This document shows, piece after piece, positions 9,714 through 20,059 of a stretch of 64,000 nucleotides of DNA (the stretch's first letter is position 1; each line of letters starts with the position of its first letter). The stretch spans positions 33,920-97,919 of the forward strand of contig NZ_JARUIU010000011.1 of the NCBI RefSeq assembly GCF_029667115.1, read 5' to 3'. The stretch comes from Jeotgalibacillus sp. ET6. GTDB taxonomy: Bacteria > Bacillota > Bacilli > Bacillales > Jeotgalibacillaceae. A program made the position numbers and the translations under genes. Below the pieces are notes generated by a model. That model searched no databases. It saw nothing but the letters and a program-made list of their open reading frames with translations, and had not been told where the DNA came from.

Positions 9714-11171
9714 ATGTCATTATTTGATCATAAACTGGCAGATATTCAAGGCCAGCTGAATAAAAAAGAAATTACCGTTACTGATCTTGTGCGTGAATCA
9801 TACAAGAGAATTGCTGAGGTGGACGACAAAGTTCAGGCTTTTGTCACGCTGGATGAAGAGCGTGCACTTCTTCAGGCTGAAGAGCTTCAGTCCAAGCTTT
9901 CCTCAGATTCCAAAGGCATGCTGTTTGGAATGCCGATTGGCGTAAAAGACAATATTGTCACAAAAGGTCTCCGGACGACAGCGGCCAGTAAAATTCTTGG
10001 CAACTTTGATCCGATTTATAATGCTACAGTGGTAGATAAACTGCAGGCAGCTGATGCGATCACCATTGGGAAATTAAATATGGATGAGTTTGCTATGGGA
10101 TCTTCAACTGAAAATTCACACTGGGCAAAAACAAAAAATCCCTGGAATCTGGAAACCGTTCCCGGCGGTTCTTCTGGAGGATCTGCTGCAGCCGTGGCAG
10201 CTGGCGAGGTTCCATTTTCTCTAGGGTCTGATACAGGCGGTTCCATCCGGCAGCCGGCATCTTTTTGCGGCGTTGTTGGTCTTAAGCCTACATATGGACG
10301 TGTTTCCCGTTTTGGATTAATCGCATTCGCTTCTTCCCTGGATCAGATTGGCCCGATCACGCGTAATGTCGAGGACAATGCCTATTTATTAGAAGCAATT
10401 GCCGGACTGGATCCGAATGATTCCACGTCTGCCAATGTCAACGTGCCGAATTACCGTGCTGCGTTAACGGGCGATATTAAAGGCTTGAAAGTGGCAGTCC
10501 CGAAGGAGTACCTGGGTGAAGGCGTTAGTGAAGAAGTAAGAGCATCTGTCCGAAAGGCGCTTGACGTTCTTGAAGGACTTGGCGCTGAGGTGGATGAAGT
10601 ATCCCTTCCTCACTCCAAGTATGGTGTAGCAACGTATTACCTGCTTTCTTCTTCTGAAGCATCTGCGAATTTGGCCCGTTTTGACGGGATTCGTTACGGG
10701 TATCGTGCTGAAAATGCGGAAAACCTCATTGATTTATATAAGAAAACGCGTTCTGAAGGGTTTGGCGATGAAGTGAAACGCCGGATTATGCTTGGAACGT
10801 ATGCGTTAAGCTCCGGTTATTACGATGCGTACTATAAAAAAGCACAGAAAGTCCGGACGTTAATCAAGCAGGACTTTGATCAGATCTTTGAGAAATATGA
10901 TGTAGTGGTTGGTCCGACAACGCCTACACCATCCTTTAAGATTGGTGAAAAAATAGATGATCCTCTGACCATGTATGCCAACGATATTCTGACAATCCCC
11001 GTGAATCTTGCGGGCGTTCCCGGAATTTCAGTTCCTGCAGGGTTTTCATCGCAGGGTCTTCCTCTCGGCCTTCAAATCATCGGGAAGCATTTTGATGAGA
11101 GCACTGTTTACAGGGTAGCTCATGCCTATGAGCAAGCAACAGATCATCATAAACAAAAACCGGGACTGTAG
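9714..11171 (+). CDS. gatA: aspartyl/glutamyl-tRNA amidotransferase subunit A
   Basis: Glutaminase subunit of GatCAB; releases ammonia from glutamine for transamidation in GatB. 485 residues. The amidase signature is intact: the catalytic lysine in GVKDNI, the serine-rich [16 protein letters not shown] and the nucleophile region [15 protein letters not shown] give the Ser-cisSer-Lys triad. The ribosome binding site is GGGAGGGG just before the ATG. gatB starts 14 nt after the stop. Confidence 0.97.
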   Translation: MSLFDHKLADIQGQLNKKEITVTDLVRESYKRIAEVDDKVQAFVTLDEERALLQAEELQSKLSSDSKGMLFGMPIGVKDNIVTKGLRTTAASKILGNFDPIYNATVVDKLQAADAITIGKLNMDEFAMGSSTENSHWAKTKNPWNLETVPGGSSGGSAAAVAAGEVPFSLGSDTGGSIRQPASFCGVVGLKPTYGRVSRFGLIAFASSLDQIGPITRNVEDNAYLLEAIAGLDPNDSTSANVNVPNYRAALTGDIKGLKVAVPKEYLGEGVSEEVRASVRKALDVLEGLGAEVDEVSLPHSKYGVATYYLLSSSEASANLARFDGIRYGYRAENAENLIDLYKKTRSEGFGDEVKRRIMLGTYALSSGYYDAYYKKAQKVRTLIKQDFDQIFEKYDVVVGPTTPTPSFKIGEKIDDPLTMYANDILTIPVNLAGVPGISVPAGFSSQGLPLGLQIIGKHFDESTVYRVAHAYEQATDHHKQKPGL

Positions 11172-11185
11172 GAGGGAGAACGACC

Positions 11186-12619
11186 ATGACGAACTTTGAA
11201 ACGATCATTGGACTTGAAGTCCACGTAGAATTAAAAACAGATTCAAAAATGTTCTCGCCTGCGCCTGCTCATTTTGGTGCAGAACCAAACACGAACACGA
11301 ATGTTATCGACCTTGGCTATCCGGGTGTACTTCCCGTTATTAACAAGCGTGCAGTTGAATGGGGTATGAAAGCAGCGATGGCGTTGAACTGTGAAATTGC
11401 CGAGCACACGAAATTCGACCGTAAAAACTACTTTTATCCGGATAATCCAAAGGCGTATCAAATCTCTCAGTTTGATCAGCCAATCGGAGAACACGGCTGG
11501 GTGGAAATCGAAGTGGATGGCTACAAAAAGAAAATAGGCATCACACGCCTTCACCTTGAAGAAGACGCAGGCAAGCTGACGCACACAGATAAAGGCTATT
11601 CGCTTTGTGACTATAACCGTCAGGGAACGCCCCTGATTGAAATTGTCTCGGAGCCCGATCTGCGAACACCTGCTGAAGCTTATGCCTATCTTGAGAAAAT
11701 AAAATCAATCATTCAATATACAGGAGTTTCCGACTGTAAGATGGAAGAAGGTTCGCTCCGCTGTGATGCCAACATTTCCCTTCGTCCGATCGGTCAGGAA
11801 GAGTTTGGAACAAAAGCAGAGCTTAAAAATCTGAACTCCTTTAATTTTGTAAAAAAAGGTCTGGAGCACGAACAAATCCGTCAGGAGGAAGTGCTGCTGT
11901 CCGGCGGAGAAATCCAGCAGGAATCACGCCGTTTTGATGAATCAACAGGAAAAACGCTGCTGATGCGTGTAAAAGAAGGATCAGATGATTACCGCTACTT
12001 CCCGGAGCCGGATCTTGTGTCGATGTTGATTGATGAGGAATGGAGAGAGGCGGTACGTGCTTCAATTCCTGAGCTTCCAGATGCCCGTAAAAAAAGGTAT
12101 GTTGAGGAACTTGGTCTGCCAGGCTATGATGCGATGGTGCTTACGATGACAAAAGAAATGTCTGATTTCTTTGAGTTGACGCTTGAACAGGGAGCAGATG
12201 CGAAGCTTGCTTCAAACTGGCTCATGGGAGAAGTATCAGCCTACTTAAATGCAGGCCAGAAGGAATTGAAGGATGTCGCGTTAACCCCTCAAGGATTAGC
12301 TGGAATGATTAAATTGATTGAAGATGGAACCATTTCTTCCAAGATTGCGAAAAAAGTGTTTAAAGAGCTGATCGAAAAAGGCGGAGACCCGAAAAAAATT
12401 GTTAAAGAAAAAGGGCTCGTGCAAATTTCAGATGAAGGCGAACTATTAAAATTCGTAACGGAAGTACTGGATGCAAATCCTCAATCCATTGAAGACTTTA
12501 AAAACGGAAAAGACCGTGCGATTGGCTTTTTAGTAGGTCAGATTATGAAAGCCTCAAAAGGGCAGGCAAATCCGCCAAAGGTCAATAAGCTTTTAAACCA
12601 GGAAATTCAGAAAAGATAG
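11186..12619 (+). CDS. gatB: aspartyl/glutamyl-tRNA amidotransferase subunit B
   Basis: tRNA-binding and kinase/transamidase subunit of GatCAB. 477 residues. The N-terminal catalytic cradle carries [32 protein letters not shown] and [24 protein letters not shown] follows. The C-terminal YqeY-like tail (residues ~330-476) ends in [19 protein letters not shown], the tRNA-binding helical domain. Last gene of the gat operon; the downstream element at 12661-12775 contains a terminator. Confidence 0.97.
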   Translation: MTNFETIIGLEVHVELKTDSKMFSPAPAHFGAEPNTNTNVIDLGYPGVLPVINKRAVEWGMKAAMALNCEIAEHTKFDRKNYFYPDNPKAYQISQFDQPIGEHGWVEIEVDGYKKKIGITRLHLEEDAGKLTHTDKGYSLCDYNRQGTPLIEIVSEPDLRTPAEAYAYLEKIKSIIQYTGVSDCKMEEGSLRCDANISLRPIGQEEFGTKAELKNLNSFNFVKKGLEHEQIRQEEVLLSGGEIQQESRRFDESTGKTLLMRVKEGSDDYRYFPEPDLVSMLIDEEWREAVRASIPELPDARKKRYVEELGLPGYDAMVLTMTKEMSDFFELTLEQGADAKLASNWLMGEVSAYLNAGQKELKDVALTPQGLAGMIKLIEDGTISSKIAKKVFKELIEKGGDPKKIVKEKGLVQISDEGELLKFVTEVLDANPQSIEDFKNGKDRAIGFLVGQIMKASKGQANPPKVNKLLNQEIQKR

Positions 12620-12660
12620 GAACTAGCTAAAAAGTCTAAAATTTTTATAGTATAAGGTGA

Positions 12661-12775
12661 GCTGTGGGCTAAGCCTGAGGAGGCTCAGCGCCGTCCCTGC
12701 GGAAAGCGTCCGTCTGAAGCGCAGTGAACCGGTCAAACAGCCTGAGACATATTTGTGTCTCAGGCTTTTTTTGAG
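12661..12775 (+). repeat. dispersed intergenic element (copy 1) fused to the gatB terminator
   Basis: Contains the core GCTCAGCGCCGTCCCTGCGG, then GAAAGCGTCCGTCTGAAGCG and GTGAACCGGTCAAAC, also found near 39912 and, degraded, near 43066 and 29834. It ends in a hairpin AGCCTGAGACA / TGTCTCAGGCT followed by seven T, which serves as the gatB terminator. Confidence 0.75.
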
Positions 12776-12844
12776 CAAAATAATGGTAAAGATTCAACGG
12801 GTATGCCATTCTTAAAAGAAAATCCAGTCGATGAGGTGATTGAA

Positions 12845-13402
12845 ATGTCAGCATTAAATGAATGGTTTCAAAAAGGATTAACTGTCGAGGAATACAAAGA
12901 TCAGATGACTGCTCATAAAGAAAATATGGATGAAGTGAGCAGACAATTTTCTCTACCTGACGATCAGGAGTTTTTCTCAGAGCTGGCTGCCCGTCATTTA
13001 CGCGCCGTTGTGTTAACGGAAGATTGGTGCGGAGATGCCATGATGAATAATCCGGTTTTGATTGCACTGGGAAAAGCTGCGGATGTCGAGGTCCGATTCC
13101 TTCTCCGTGATTCAAATCTGGAACTGATGGACCAGTACTTAACGAATGGAAGAGCGCGGTCGATTCCCATTTTCATATTTATTGATGAAGAAGGCAGGGA
13201 AGTAGCCAAATGGGGGCCAAGAGCCAAAAAAGTGCAGAGCTTTGTAGATGAAGCAAGAAGCTCACTGCCTGCAAAGGACGACCCTGCTTTTAAAGATGGT
13301 CAGGATCTTCTCATTAAACACCTTACTTCAGCCTATGTGGAACGCAAAGACTTTTGGATGGAAGTGTACGCCGAATTAAAGCACACACTTCAAACGACAT
13401 AA
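12845..13402 (+). CDS. thioredoxin-fold family protein with a single active-site cysteine
   Basis: 185 residues. The core RAVVLTEDWCGDAMMNNPVL followed by IPIFIFIDEEGREVAKWGPR matches the small thioredoxin-family proteins of Bacillus, with the cis-proline in SIPIF. The usual CxxC is CGDA, so only the N-terminal cysteine remains; this argues against a dithiol oxidoreductase and leaves monothiol or non-redox roles. The frame opens at 12755 inside the gatB terminator hairpin, so I chose the ATG at 12845, preceded by GAGGTGATT. Substrate unknown. Confidence 0.75.
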   Translation: MSALNEWFQKGLTVEEYKDQMTAHKENMDEVSRQFSLPDDQEFFSELAARHLRAVVLTEDWCGDAMMNNPVLIALGKAADVEVRFLLRDSNLELMDQYLTNGRARSIPIFIFIDEEGREVAKWGPRAKKVQSFVDEARSSLPAKDDPAFKDGQDLLIKHLTSAYVERKDFWMEVYAELKHTLQTT

Positions 13403-13614
13403 GCTTATGCAAGAAGAAGGTGGAAATCTTTTTCCCCTCGCGTTATGATAGAGATGAGCTGGGATTCCAGCTTGTCTTTTTTTGGCGAAATAAAGGAATA
13501 AAGTTCAGCTTTCTGCAGCATAGAATATGTGTATATCCTGTGATTTCAGGCAGAACTGACTTTCACACCACGATCGTTAAGCGCCTTATTTTACAAAGAG
13601 TAGGATGAACCCTA

Positions 13615-14568
13615 ATGAAAAGAGCCCGTATTATTTATAATCCAACATCAGGCAGAGAGCTGTTTAAACGGCATCTTCCTGAGGTACTGATGAAACTTGA
13701 ACAAGCCGGCTACGAAACGTCCTGTCATGCGACAACGGCAGAAGGGGATGCAACCCTTGCAGCAGAGACCGCTGTTAAACGAGGATATGACTTAGTTATT
13801 GCAGCTGGCGGGGACGGCACGTTAAATGAAGTTGTTAATGGTTTAGCAGAGCAGCCGAACCGTCCCAAACTCGGCCTGATACCGATGGGTACAACCAATG
13901 ATTTTGCCCGCGCGCTTCATATCCCGCGCGATATTGAAAAAGCAGTTGATATTATTATTAAAGGCGAGACGATCCCCGTTGATCTTGGCAGAATGAACAA
14001 TCGATACTTTATTAATATCGCCGGGGGCGGACGTATCACTGAATTAACATACGAAGTACCAAGCAAATTGAAGACCATGCTGGGCCAGCTTGCGTATTAC
14101 CTCAAAGGGATTGAAATGCTGCCTTCCTTTAAGCCTTCAGATGTTCGTATTGAATATGACGGAAAGGTTTTTGAAGGAGAGGTTATGATCTTTCTCGTGG
14201 GCTTGACGAATTCTGTAGGCGGATTTGAAAAGCTTGCGCCGGATTCTTCAATCAACGACGGACTGTTTACGCTGCTGTTTTTAAAGAAAACAAACCTGGC
14301 AGAAACCATTCGCATCATTTCACTTGCTTTACGAGGAGAGCATCTCAATGATCCTCATCTTGTGTATGTAAAAGCGAACCACATTAAAGTAACAGCAAAG
14401 GAAAAGGTCCAGTTAAATCTGGATGGAGAATATGGCGGTTTGCTTCCTGCGGAATTTCAAAATCTTTACCGTCATTTAACCGTGTTTGCTCCTTTAGATC
14501 AGCTGCGCAAGGAAGATCGCGTTGATGCGGATAAAACCGTTACCCTTAAAAACAGTTTGTACGAATGA
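13615..14568 (+). CDS. dagK: diacylglycerol kinase (YegS/DgkB lipid kinase family)
   Basis: Phosphorylates diacylglycerol to phosphatidic acid, recycling the DAG released by lipoteichoic acid synthesis. 317 residues. The nucleotide-binding motif AAGGDGTLNEVVNGL (residues ~63-77) and the PMGTTNDFARAL motif are intact, with the NIAGGGRITELTYEVP block after them. Matches DgkB (YerQ) of B. subtilis in sequence and in position directly before rlmCD. The ATG is preceded by a modest ribosome binding site (AGTAGGATGA). Confidence 0.93.
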   Translation: MKRARIIYNPTSGRELFKRHLPEVLMKLEQAGYETSCHATTAEGDATLAAETAVKRGYDLVIAAGGDGTLNEVVNGLAEQPNRPKLGLIPMGTTNDFARALHIPRDIEKAVDIIIKGETIPVDLGRMNNRYFINIAGGGRITELTYEVPSKLKTMLGQLAYYLKGIEMLPSFKPSDVRIEYDGKVFEGEVMIFLVGLTNSVGGFEKLAPDSSINDGLFTLLFLKKTNLAETIRIISLALRGEHLNDPHLVYVKANHIKVTAKEKVQLNLDGEYGGLLPAEFQNLYRHLTVFAPLDQLRKEDRVDADKTVTLKNSLYE

Positions 14569-14585
14569 ACTATTTGTATATTTCC

Positions 14586-14620
14586 ACAAAAAAAAAGACC
14601 CCGCAAAGGTCTTTTTTTGG
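14586..14620. terminator. bidirectional terminator between dagK and the Nudix gene
   Basis: AAAAAAAGACC / GGTCTTTTTTT stem around a CCGCAAA-type loop, T-rich on both strands. It lies between the convergent ends of dagK and the Nudix gene. Confidence 0.85.
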
Positions 14621-14622
14621 TT

Positions 14623-15072
14623 TTATTGATAAAGCCATTCAACTGCATTGTCCTGATCTGCAGCAAGTGCACATTCTTTTACCGGCGTCCATTGAAATTG
14701 ATAATGAAGACCGCCATCTTCTCCGTCTCCATCCACAACATATTCCCATTCGTCGCTTGTCTCCGCTGTTACTTCAAGATGAAAGAAGTTTCGTTCATAA
14801 TATTTTTCCCTGTCTTCTGCATAGTACATGTATTTATGAAGCTTGCCTTGAAGTTGGAGATCGTCCCGCTTTAAACCGGTTTCTTCCTCCACTTCACGGT
14901 AAAGGGCATCAATCAGCAGCTCTGTATCCTCAACCGTCCCTCCAGGCACCTGCAAACCTGCCTCCGGGTAATCGCGATGAGTGAAGACGAGCAATTCTTT
15001 ATGGCCTCCCTGTTCGCGTGTAATATAGGCAAGTACTTTTCTTTTTACCATCGGTGACTGTCTCATACTCAT
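14623..15072 (-). CDS. Nudix hydrolase
   Basis: 149 residues. Carries a complete Nudix box, GGTVEDTELLIDALYREVEE followed by ETGL (residues ~40-63), giving GX5EX7REUXEEXGU with the Mg2+-binding glutamates. The substrate cannot be told from sequence; NDP-X or damaged nucleotide hydrolysis is the family default. Convergent with dagK and divergent from rlmCD, so monocistronic. The first two in-frame ATGs (MSM) are equally possible starts. Confidence 0.85.
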   Translation of the reverse strand: MSMRQSPMVKRKVLAYITREQGGHKELLVFTHRDYPEAGLQVPGGTVEDTELLIDALYREVEEETGLKRDDLQLQGKLHKYMYYAEDREKYYERNFFHLEVTAETSDEWEYVVDGDGEDGGLHYQFQWTPVKECALAADQDNAVEWLYQ

Positions 15073-15290
15073 TCTCCTTTTTATAATTTTTAGAATAAAT
15101 TGAATATTTTATTTATTTTACACAATATTAAATCGAAAATCAAATTAGTTTTTCCGATACACGTATGTTGTGAATTATTTATACCCTTGTTCAGTCACCT
15201 GTAAACCTGTTAGAAAATCGCAGCAGCTTTAAAGTTGTGCTAAAATGAAAGGTACGAATAAACGAGATCCTAGTGAAAAGGAAGAGTAGA

Positions 15291-16682
15291 ATGTCAAAAA
15301 AATTAAGCGTAAACCCTTTGCCCGTTAAAAAAAATGATGTAATAGACGTTAACATAGAAGATTTAACCCATGAAGGCCACGGGGTGGGGAAAGTGGATGG
15401 CTATCCACTTTTTATTCCAAATGCCCTAACAGGAGAGCGCGTTCAAGTAAAAGTCCTTAAGACAACTAAAAAGTTTGGATTTGGACGCGTGATGGACTGG
15501 CATAAAAAAAGTACAGACCGCGTGGAGCCGCCCTGCCCAGTGTATGACCGATGCGGAGGCTGCCAACTTCAGCATTTAAGCTATGAAGGCCAGCTTGCCG
15601 CCAAACAGAAACAGGTGCAGGATGTGATGGCGAGGATCGGCAAGCTCCCTGACGTGCCGGTTCACCCAACGATAGGGATGGAAGAACCCTGGCGTTACCG
15701 CAACAAAAGCCAGGTTCCGGTTGGTTTAAGCGAAGGCCGTGTAATCACCGGCTTTTATGCAAAACGGAGCCACGAAATTGTCGATGTGAATCAATGCATC
15801 ATACAGGACCAGGTGAGCGACCAGGTGATGCAGATTGTAAAAGAAAAGGCGAACGAACTTGGAATTCAGCCCTACGATGAAGCCAGCCATAAAGGCGTGC
15901 TGCGGCATGTGGTCATACGCCGTGGCAGAACGTCAGGTGAAGTCATGGTTGTTCTTGTCACAAGAACGAAGAAGATTCCATATGAAGCAGAATTAGTTAC
16001 TGCTTTAAAGGAACAGATTGAGGGACTTGCTTCTATTATTCATAACATCAATGCAGAGAAAACAAACGTCATTATGGGTGAGAGCAGCAACGTGCTGTGG
16101 GGAAGTGAAGTCATCTATGATTCAATAGGCGATATCCGCTTTGCCATTTCAGCACGCAGCTTTTATCAAATCAACCCTGTTCAGACTGAAGTGTTATATA
16201 AAAAAGCACTCGAATACGCGGAATTGACCGGGGAGGAATCGGTTGTCGATGCTTATTGCGGAATTGGAACCATCTCCCTGTTCTTAGCTCAAAAAGCCAA
16301 GAAAGTGTACGGCGTGGAAATTGTGGAGCAGGCGATTGAAGATGCAAAGAAAAATGCCGAATTAAACGGCATTCACAATGCTGAATTCGAAGCAGGACCG
16401 GCAGAAGAAGTAATACCGGCGTGGCATAAAGAAGGGAAGAAAGCAGACGTCATCGTGGTGGATCCGCCCCGTAAAGGCTGTGATGAAGCCCTGCTTCAAA
16501 CGATTTTGGAAATGAAGCCAAAACGCGTCGTTTATGTCTCCTGCAACCCCGGTACACTTGCCCGCGATCTTCGGGTGCTTGAAGACGGTGGCTACCACAC
16601 GGTTGAGGTGCAGCCAGTGGATATGTTTCCGCAGACGAGTCACGTTGAATGTGTGGCATGGCTCGAAAGTTCCCTTTCCTGA
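15291..16682 (+). CDS. rlmCD: 23S rRNA (uracil-C5)-methyltransferase RlmCD
   Basis: S-adenosylmethionine-dependent m5U methylation of 23S rRNA (U747 and U1939 in B. subtilis RlmCD/YefA). 463 residues from the ATG at 15291, selected by AAAAGGAAG; a GTG at 15273 is in frame but lacks a site. An N-terminal TRAM domain (residues ~13-75) precedes the Fe-S cysteines C82, C88 and C91 and the methyltransferase domain with [24 protein letters not shown] and the catalytic cysteine of [13 protein letters not shown]. The 3' end, encoding [11 protein letters not shown], is echoed at 25589-25636, marking it as a probable integration site. Confidence 0.95.
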   Translation: MSKKLSVNPLPVKKNDVIDVNIEDLTHEGHGVGKVDGYPLFIPNALTGERVQVKVLKTTKKFGFGRVMDWHKKSTDRVEPPCPVYDRCGGCQLQHLSYEGQLAAKQKQVQDVMARIGKLPDVPVHPTIGMEEPWRYRNKSQVPVGLSEGRVITGFYAKRSHEIVDVNQCIIQDQVSDQVMQIVKEKANELGIQPYDEASHKGVLRHVVIRRGRTSGEVMVVLVTRTKKIPYEAELVTALKEQIEGLASIIHNINAEKTNVIMGESSNVLWGSEVIYDSIGDIRFAISARSFYQINPVQTEVLYKKALEYAELTGEESVVDAYCGIGTISLFLAQKAKKVYGVEIVEQAIEDAKKNAELNGIHNAEFEAGPAEEVIPAWHKEGKKADVIVVDPPRKGCDEALLQTILEMKPKRVVYVSCNPGTLARDLRVLEDGGYHTVEVQPVDMFPQTSHVECVAWLESSLS

Positions 16683-16725
16683 AAACGATTCGTACTAGTC
16701 ATTAAAAAAATAAGTAGTTAAAAAT

Positions 16726-16760
16726 AAGAGTGATGGCCAAGTGCTGTTACTCTTTTTGTT
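16726..16760 (+). terminator. terminator after rlmCD
   Basis: Hairpin AAGAGTGATGGC / GCTGTTACTCTT (with several G-U pairs) followed by five T, 45 bp after the rlmCD stop. If the island carries its own copy of the 3' end of rlmCD, this terminator came with the island. Confidence 0.6.
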
Positions 16761-16898
16761 TATTTGTGAATAGGATGAATTATAAAAAGATAGAGATGAA
16801 AAACAAATTTAATTTACATATTAAAGAAAAGTATTGAGAAAATAGTGCTATTTGTTTAAAGGGTCCAGTATACTATAAATTAGAAAAATAAATTTAAA

Positions 16899-18620
16899 AT
16901 GTTGGTAATGAAAATACAATCAAATAAACTAGAAAATTTTATTGGAGGTTTTCTTAATACTATGGCTAATCATAATGCAAATCAAAACCTTGAAATTGAT
17001 ATACTTGATAATGACTTTAATTTTGAAGAAGTTGAGGGGCTGTTATCAAAACAGTTAGAAGAAAGCTTTTTAAATTTAGAATTTCTTGAAAGCAACAGAG
17101 AAACAATGTCTAATCCAGATTCATTAGGAAAAGTTGTATTAGATGAAGTTTGGAAACAGTTCGGAAATCAGATAGGTCTCGATTTGACTAATGAGACACT
17201 AATTCAAAAATATGATAGAGAGCATCCTGAGCAATATAAAGATATTGCTAATACAGTTATGCAAGATAAAAGTTATAAAGATACTAATAAGGCGATGAAA
17301 GATCAACAACAAGCTGGAAATTTAATAGATGAATATACAGGAAAAGAAATGAAAATTAATGAAAAAGCTAATTTAGATCATGTAATCTCAAGAAAAGAGA
17401 TATTTGAAAATCAAAGAAGAAAGCAAGCTAATTTAGATGTAGCTGGTCTTGCCAACAAAGAAGAAAATCTAAAACCTACAAACGAATCTTTAAATAAAAG
17501 TAAAGGTGCTAAGAGTAACAAAGAGTACATAAAAAGTCGTGAAACTAGAGAAAAATCACTTATTGAACAAAATGAAAGAGCTAATAAAAAGGTGGATGAA
17601 TCAAATAAGTCTGATCTTGAAAAACGCTTGCAAAAAGAAAAAAATAACAACCGTTTAAAGGATAAACTTGCTGCTGATGACAAACTTATGGTCCAAGCCG
17701 ATAAGCAAGCAAGAAAAGCAATCGATAAAGATATTCGAATTAATGCAACAAAAGAAGTCGGCAAAAAAGCAGGGAAAGATGCTTTAAAAACTATGGCTAT
17801 CTCAGCACTTTTTACGCTATTGAAAGAAATTATGAATGGATTAGTACGGTTTTTCAAATCAAAACATAAGTCTTTTAATGGGTTTTTATCTGAAATGAAA
17901 GAGTCGATAAAATCATTCTTTACCAAAATTTTTAATGTGGTTCAGACAGGAGCAACGACTCTCATTGGTACAATTTTGTCTGAAATATTCGGACCAATTG
18001 TAAGCCTTTTTAAGAAATTATCAAGTTTAATTAAACAAGGAATATCTTCTATAGTTGATGCAGTTAAATATCTCAAAAATAAAGAGAATAAGGGTAAACC
18101 ATTTACTGTCTTGATAGCTCAAGTTGGGAAAATAATAACAGTTGGACTACTTGGAGGTAGTGCAATATTTTTGGGAGAAGTTTTTGAAAAGTTTTTGCTC
18201 ACAGTTCCCGGAATGCAAATTACATTCCCTCTGATGGGAACTCTTGCTAATATAACTGGCATTTTTTTATCAAGTTTAGTATCTGGATTAGTCGGTGCAA
18301 TAGTCTTAAATCTCATTGATAAATTCATATCTAAAAAGATAAATGATGAGAGTCATAAACAAATTATCAACAAAAAAAATGAAATTATTAATTTTCAGCA
18401 GGTTCAATTTTCTGTATCTGAAAATCAAGTAGCGGCATCAAAAGAAAATGCTATGAAAGAAACTAGTAATAACCATGCAGAAGCAAAAAAGAAAATGGAA
18501 GAATCGCTAAATAAAATTTTTGCTGAAGATAAGACTAATACTATTAAAAAGAGAAATAGTATAAGTAAATATCAAAGTGACTTTGATCAAATGCAAAAGG
18601 ATTTAGAAGATTTACTTTGA
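16899..18620 (+). CDS. HNH-like endonuclease / membrane protein (defence-island gene A)
   Basis: 573 residues from the first ATG. A second ATG at 16962 (MANHNANQ) has a GGAGG 13 nt upstream and may be the real start; the first lacks a site. Residues ~145-212 look like a degenerate HNH domain: EYTGKEMKI, LDHVISRKEIF, ANKEENLKPTNESLNKSKG, with H161, N190 and N199 in the HNH/HNN positions and no zinc cysteines. Residues 212-300 are Lys/Glu-rich and probably coiled coil. Residues ~400-475 hold two long hydrophobic stretches, then another coiled coil to the C-terminus. I do not recognise the family. The next gene starts 20 nt downstream. Nuclease activity is inference. Confidence 0.7.
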   Translation: MLVMKIQSNKLENFIGGFLNTMANHNANQNLEIDILDNDFNFEEVEGLLSKQLEESFLNLEFLESNRETMSNPDSLGKVVLDEVWKQFGNQIGLDLTNETLIQKYDREHPEQYKDIANTVMQDKSYKDTNKAMKDQQQAGNLIDEYTGKEMKINEKANLDHVISRKEIFENQRRKQANLDVAGLANKEENLKPTNESLNKSKGAKSNKEYIKSRETREKSLIEQNERANKKVDESNKSDLEKRLQKEKNNNRLKDKLAADDKLMVQADKQARKAIDKDIRINATKEVGKKAGKDALKTMAISALFTLLKEIMNGLVRFFKSKHKSFNGFLSEMKESIKSFFTKIFNVVQTGATTLIGTILSEIFGPIVSLFKKLSSLIKQGISSIVDAVKYLKNKENKGKPFTVLIAQVGKIITVGLLGGSAIFLGEVFEKFLLTVPGMQITFPLMGTLANITGIFLSSLVSGLVGAIVLNLIDKFISKKINDESHKQIINKKNEIINFQQVQFSVSENQVAASKENAMKETSNNHAEAKKKMEESLNKIFAEDKTNTIKKRNSISKYQSDFDQMQKDLEDLL

Positions 18621-18640
18621 AGTAATAGGGAGTGTCATGA

Positions 18641-20059
18641 ATGAGTGTTAAAGTACCTAAAAATAACAATTATAAAGGAATTATTACTACTAACTCAAAT
18701 GATTTTAATGAGAAGAAAAACAAGTTAAAGGCTTTTAGCGAAGACTTGCCTAAACAAGGAGAGTTACCAAGTGTACCTTATTCAGGTGGGCTATTTGGTT
18801 TATTTAATTACGATGTGACGGGGGGAGACTTAAATAGACTAACTGAAAGTATACAAAATAAGATGATCGCTCAGAATAAAGTTCTCGTTAGAACAATTCA
18901 AGAGTTTAATACTATTTATGATACGTTTACAGCACTAGATAAAGAATACTTACAAGGTATTTTGATCTCAGTAAAAGCAGCTGAAAAAGCAAATACAAAG
19001 GCGTTAGAAGGAGTAGAAGGTGTACATTTAAATAACATTAAGATTGAAGGAATTGTTAATCAACAAAAGCAGGTAATTGAGGTTTTGCAAAAATTTAAGT
19101 TGAAAATTGAAAAGATAGAACACTTGTCGGATGTAGATAGAATGTTTAATGTACTTTCAAAACTCCAAAGCAATCTTGATGTGGTCGAAGAAGAAGTTGA
19201 ATTAACGGAAGAAGTGTTAACGAACTTGTCTGATGATATAAAATCATTAGTAGCGAAGTCTATATTTTTTCAAGAAGAAATGAACCTTCTTAAAGAAATT
19301 TATAATGATCAAATTCAAACACTGAACAAACAAACTTCAGATCAACATGAAGGTTTGAGTAAAGTAGAATTAATAATCACAAATAACAGGAGTAACATCG
19401 AAAGCTTAAGTAAAGAAATTGCTTTTATAGGAGAGAAAATCAGTAATCTAAACAGCCTAATACTGAATGAGTTACAATCTTTAACTGAAAAAATTGATCA
19501 AAAGAACCTTGAGTTTATTTATAGATTTGATTCAATATCTAACGAAGTGTTAAAGTGCAAATCAGATTTCGAAAATGTTATAAATGAACTTAGGTTGGTG
19601 ACTAAACAACAAGAAAAAAATGTATTAAAAATAGAGAAATTAAGTAAGGAAAATTATGATGATTTTGTAACCTTGAATAAGAAAGTTTCTATTCATGTTG
19701 AGAAATTTAATGATGTAACACAACTTTTTCAAAACGATATTCAAACGCTAGATGATAAAATCGATCGAATAAGAAATGAGTTTGAGACGAAACACCATTC
19801 AACAGCTAATGAAGTCATTAAAAATAAGACTGATTTTGAAAATGCTATTGAGGATTTCAAAGTTATGTTTAAACAGCAAAATGAAAGTATGTCTGCTGAC
19901 TTTGAATCAAAGTTGTTAAAGGAAAAAGAACAGGTAAGAGAGCTTAATAAATTATTAAGGACACAAACAAAATCATTAAAAAATACTAAGCTTATTTCAT
20001 ATGTTAGTATTGCCTTCTCATGTATTCTAGGAACGTTAATAATAAGTGGTGTAATATGA
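18641..20059 (+). CDS. tail-anchored coiled-coil protein (defence-island gene B)
   Basis: 472 residues, family not recognised. The N-terminus has a Gly/Pro-containing segment (PSVPYSGGLFGLFNYDVTGG, residues ~43-62). From residue ~65 to 450 the sequence is almost entirely heptad-like, rich in Lys, Glu, Asn and Leu, with recurring units (KTDFENAIEDF and KSDFENVINEL are internal echoes). It ends in one hydrophobic helix, LISYVSIAFSCILGTLIISG, with only a few residues after it, the form of a tail anchor. The architecture suggests a long membrane-tethered rod. Its TGA overlaps the ATGATG of the next gene, so the ATPase is translationally coupled. The start is preceded by AGGGAGTGTC. Confidence 0.75.
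   Translation: MSVKVPKNNNYKGIITTNSNDFNEKKNKLKAFSEDLPKQGELPSVPYSGGLFGLFNYDVTGGDLNRLTESIQNKMIAQNKVLVRTIQEFNTIYDTFTALDKEYLQGILISVKAAEKANTKALEGVEGVHLNNIKIEGIVNQQKQVIEVLQKFKLKIEKIEHLSDVDRMFNVLSKLQSNLDVVEEEVELTEEVLTNLSDDIKSLVAKSIFFQEEMNLLKEIYNDQIQTLNKQTSDQHEGLSKVELIITNNRSNIESLSKEIAFIGEKISNLNSLILNELQSLTEKIDQKNLEFIYRFDSISNEVLKCKSDFENVINELRLVTKQQEKNVLKIEKLSKENYDDFVTLNKKVSIHVEKFNDVTQLFQNDIQTLDDKIDRIRNEFETKHHSTANEVIKNKTDFENAIEDFKVMFKQQNESMSADFESKLLKEKEQVRELNKLLRTQTKSLKNTKLISYVSIAFSCILGTLIISGVI

Noticed and set aside
12669..13115. 148-codon minus-strand frame over the thioredoxin-fold gene
   Set aside because: Antisense shadow that also runs through the terminator and dispersed element.
13354..13608. 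84-codon plus-strand frame before dagK
   Set aside because: Overlaps the end of the thioredoxin-fold gene, has no ribosome binding site and no recognisable sequence.
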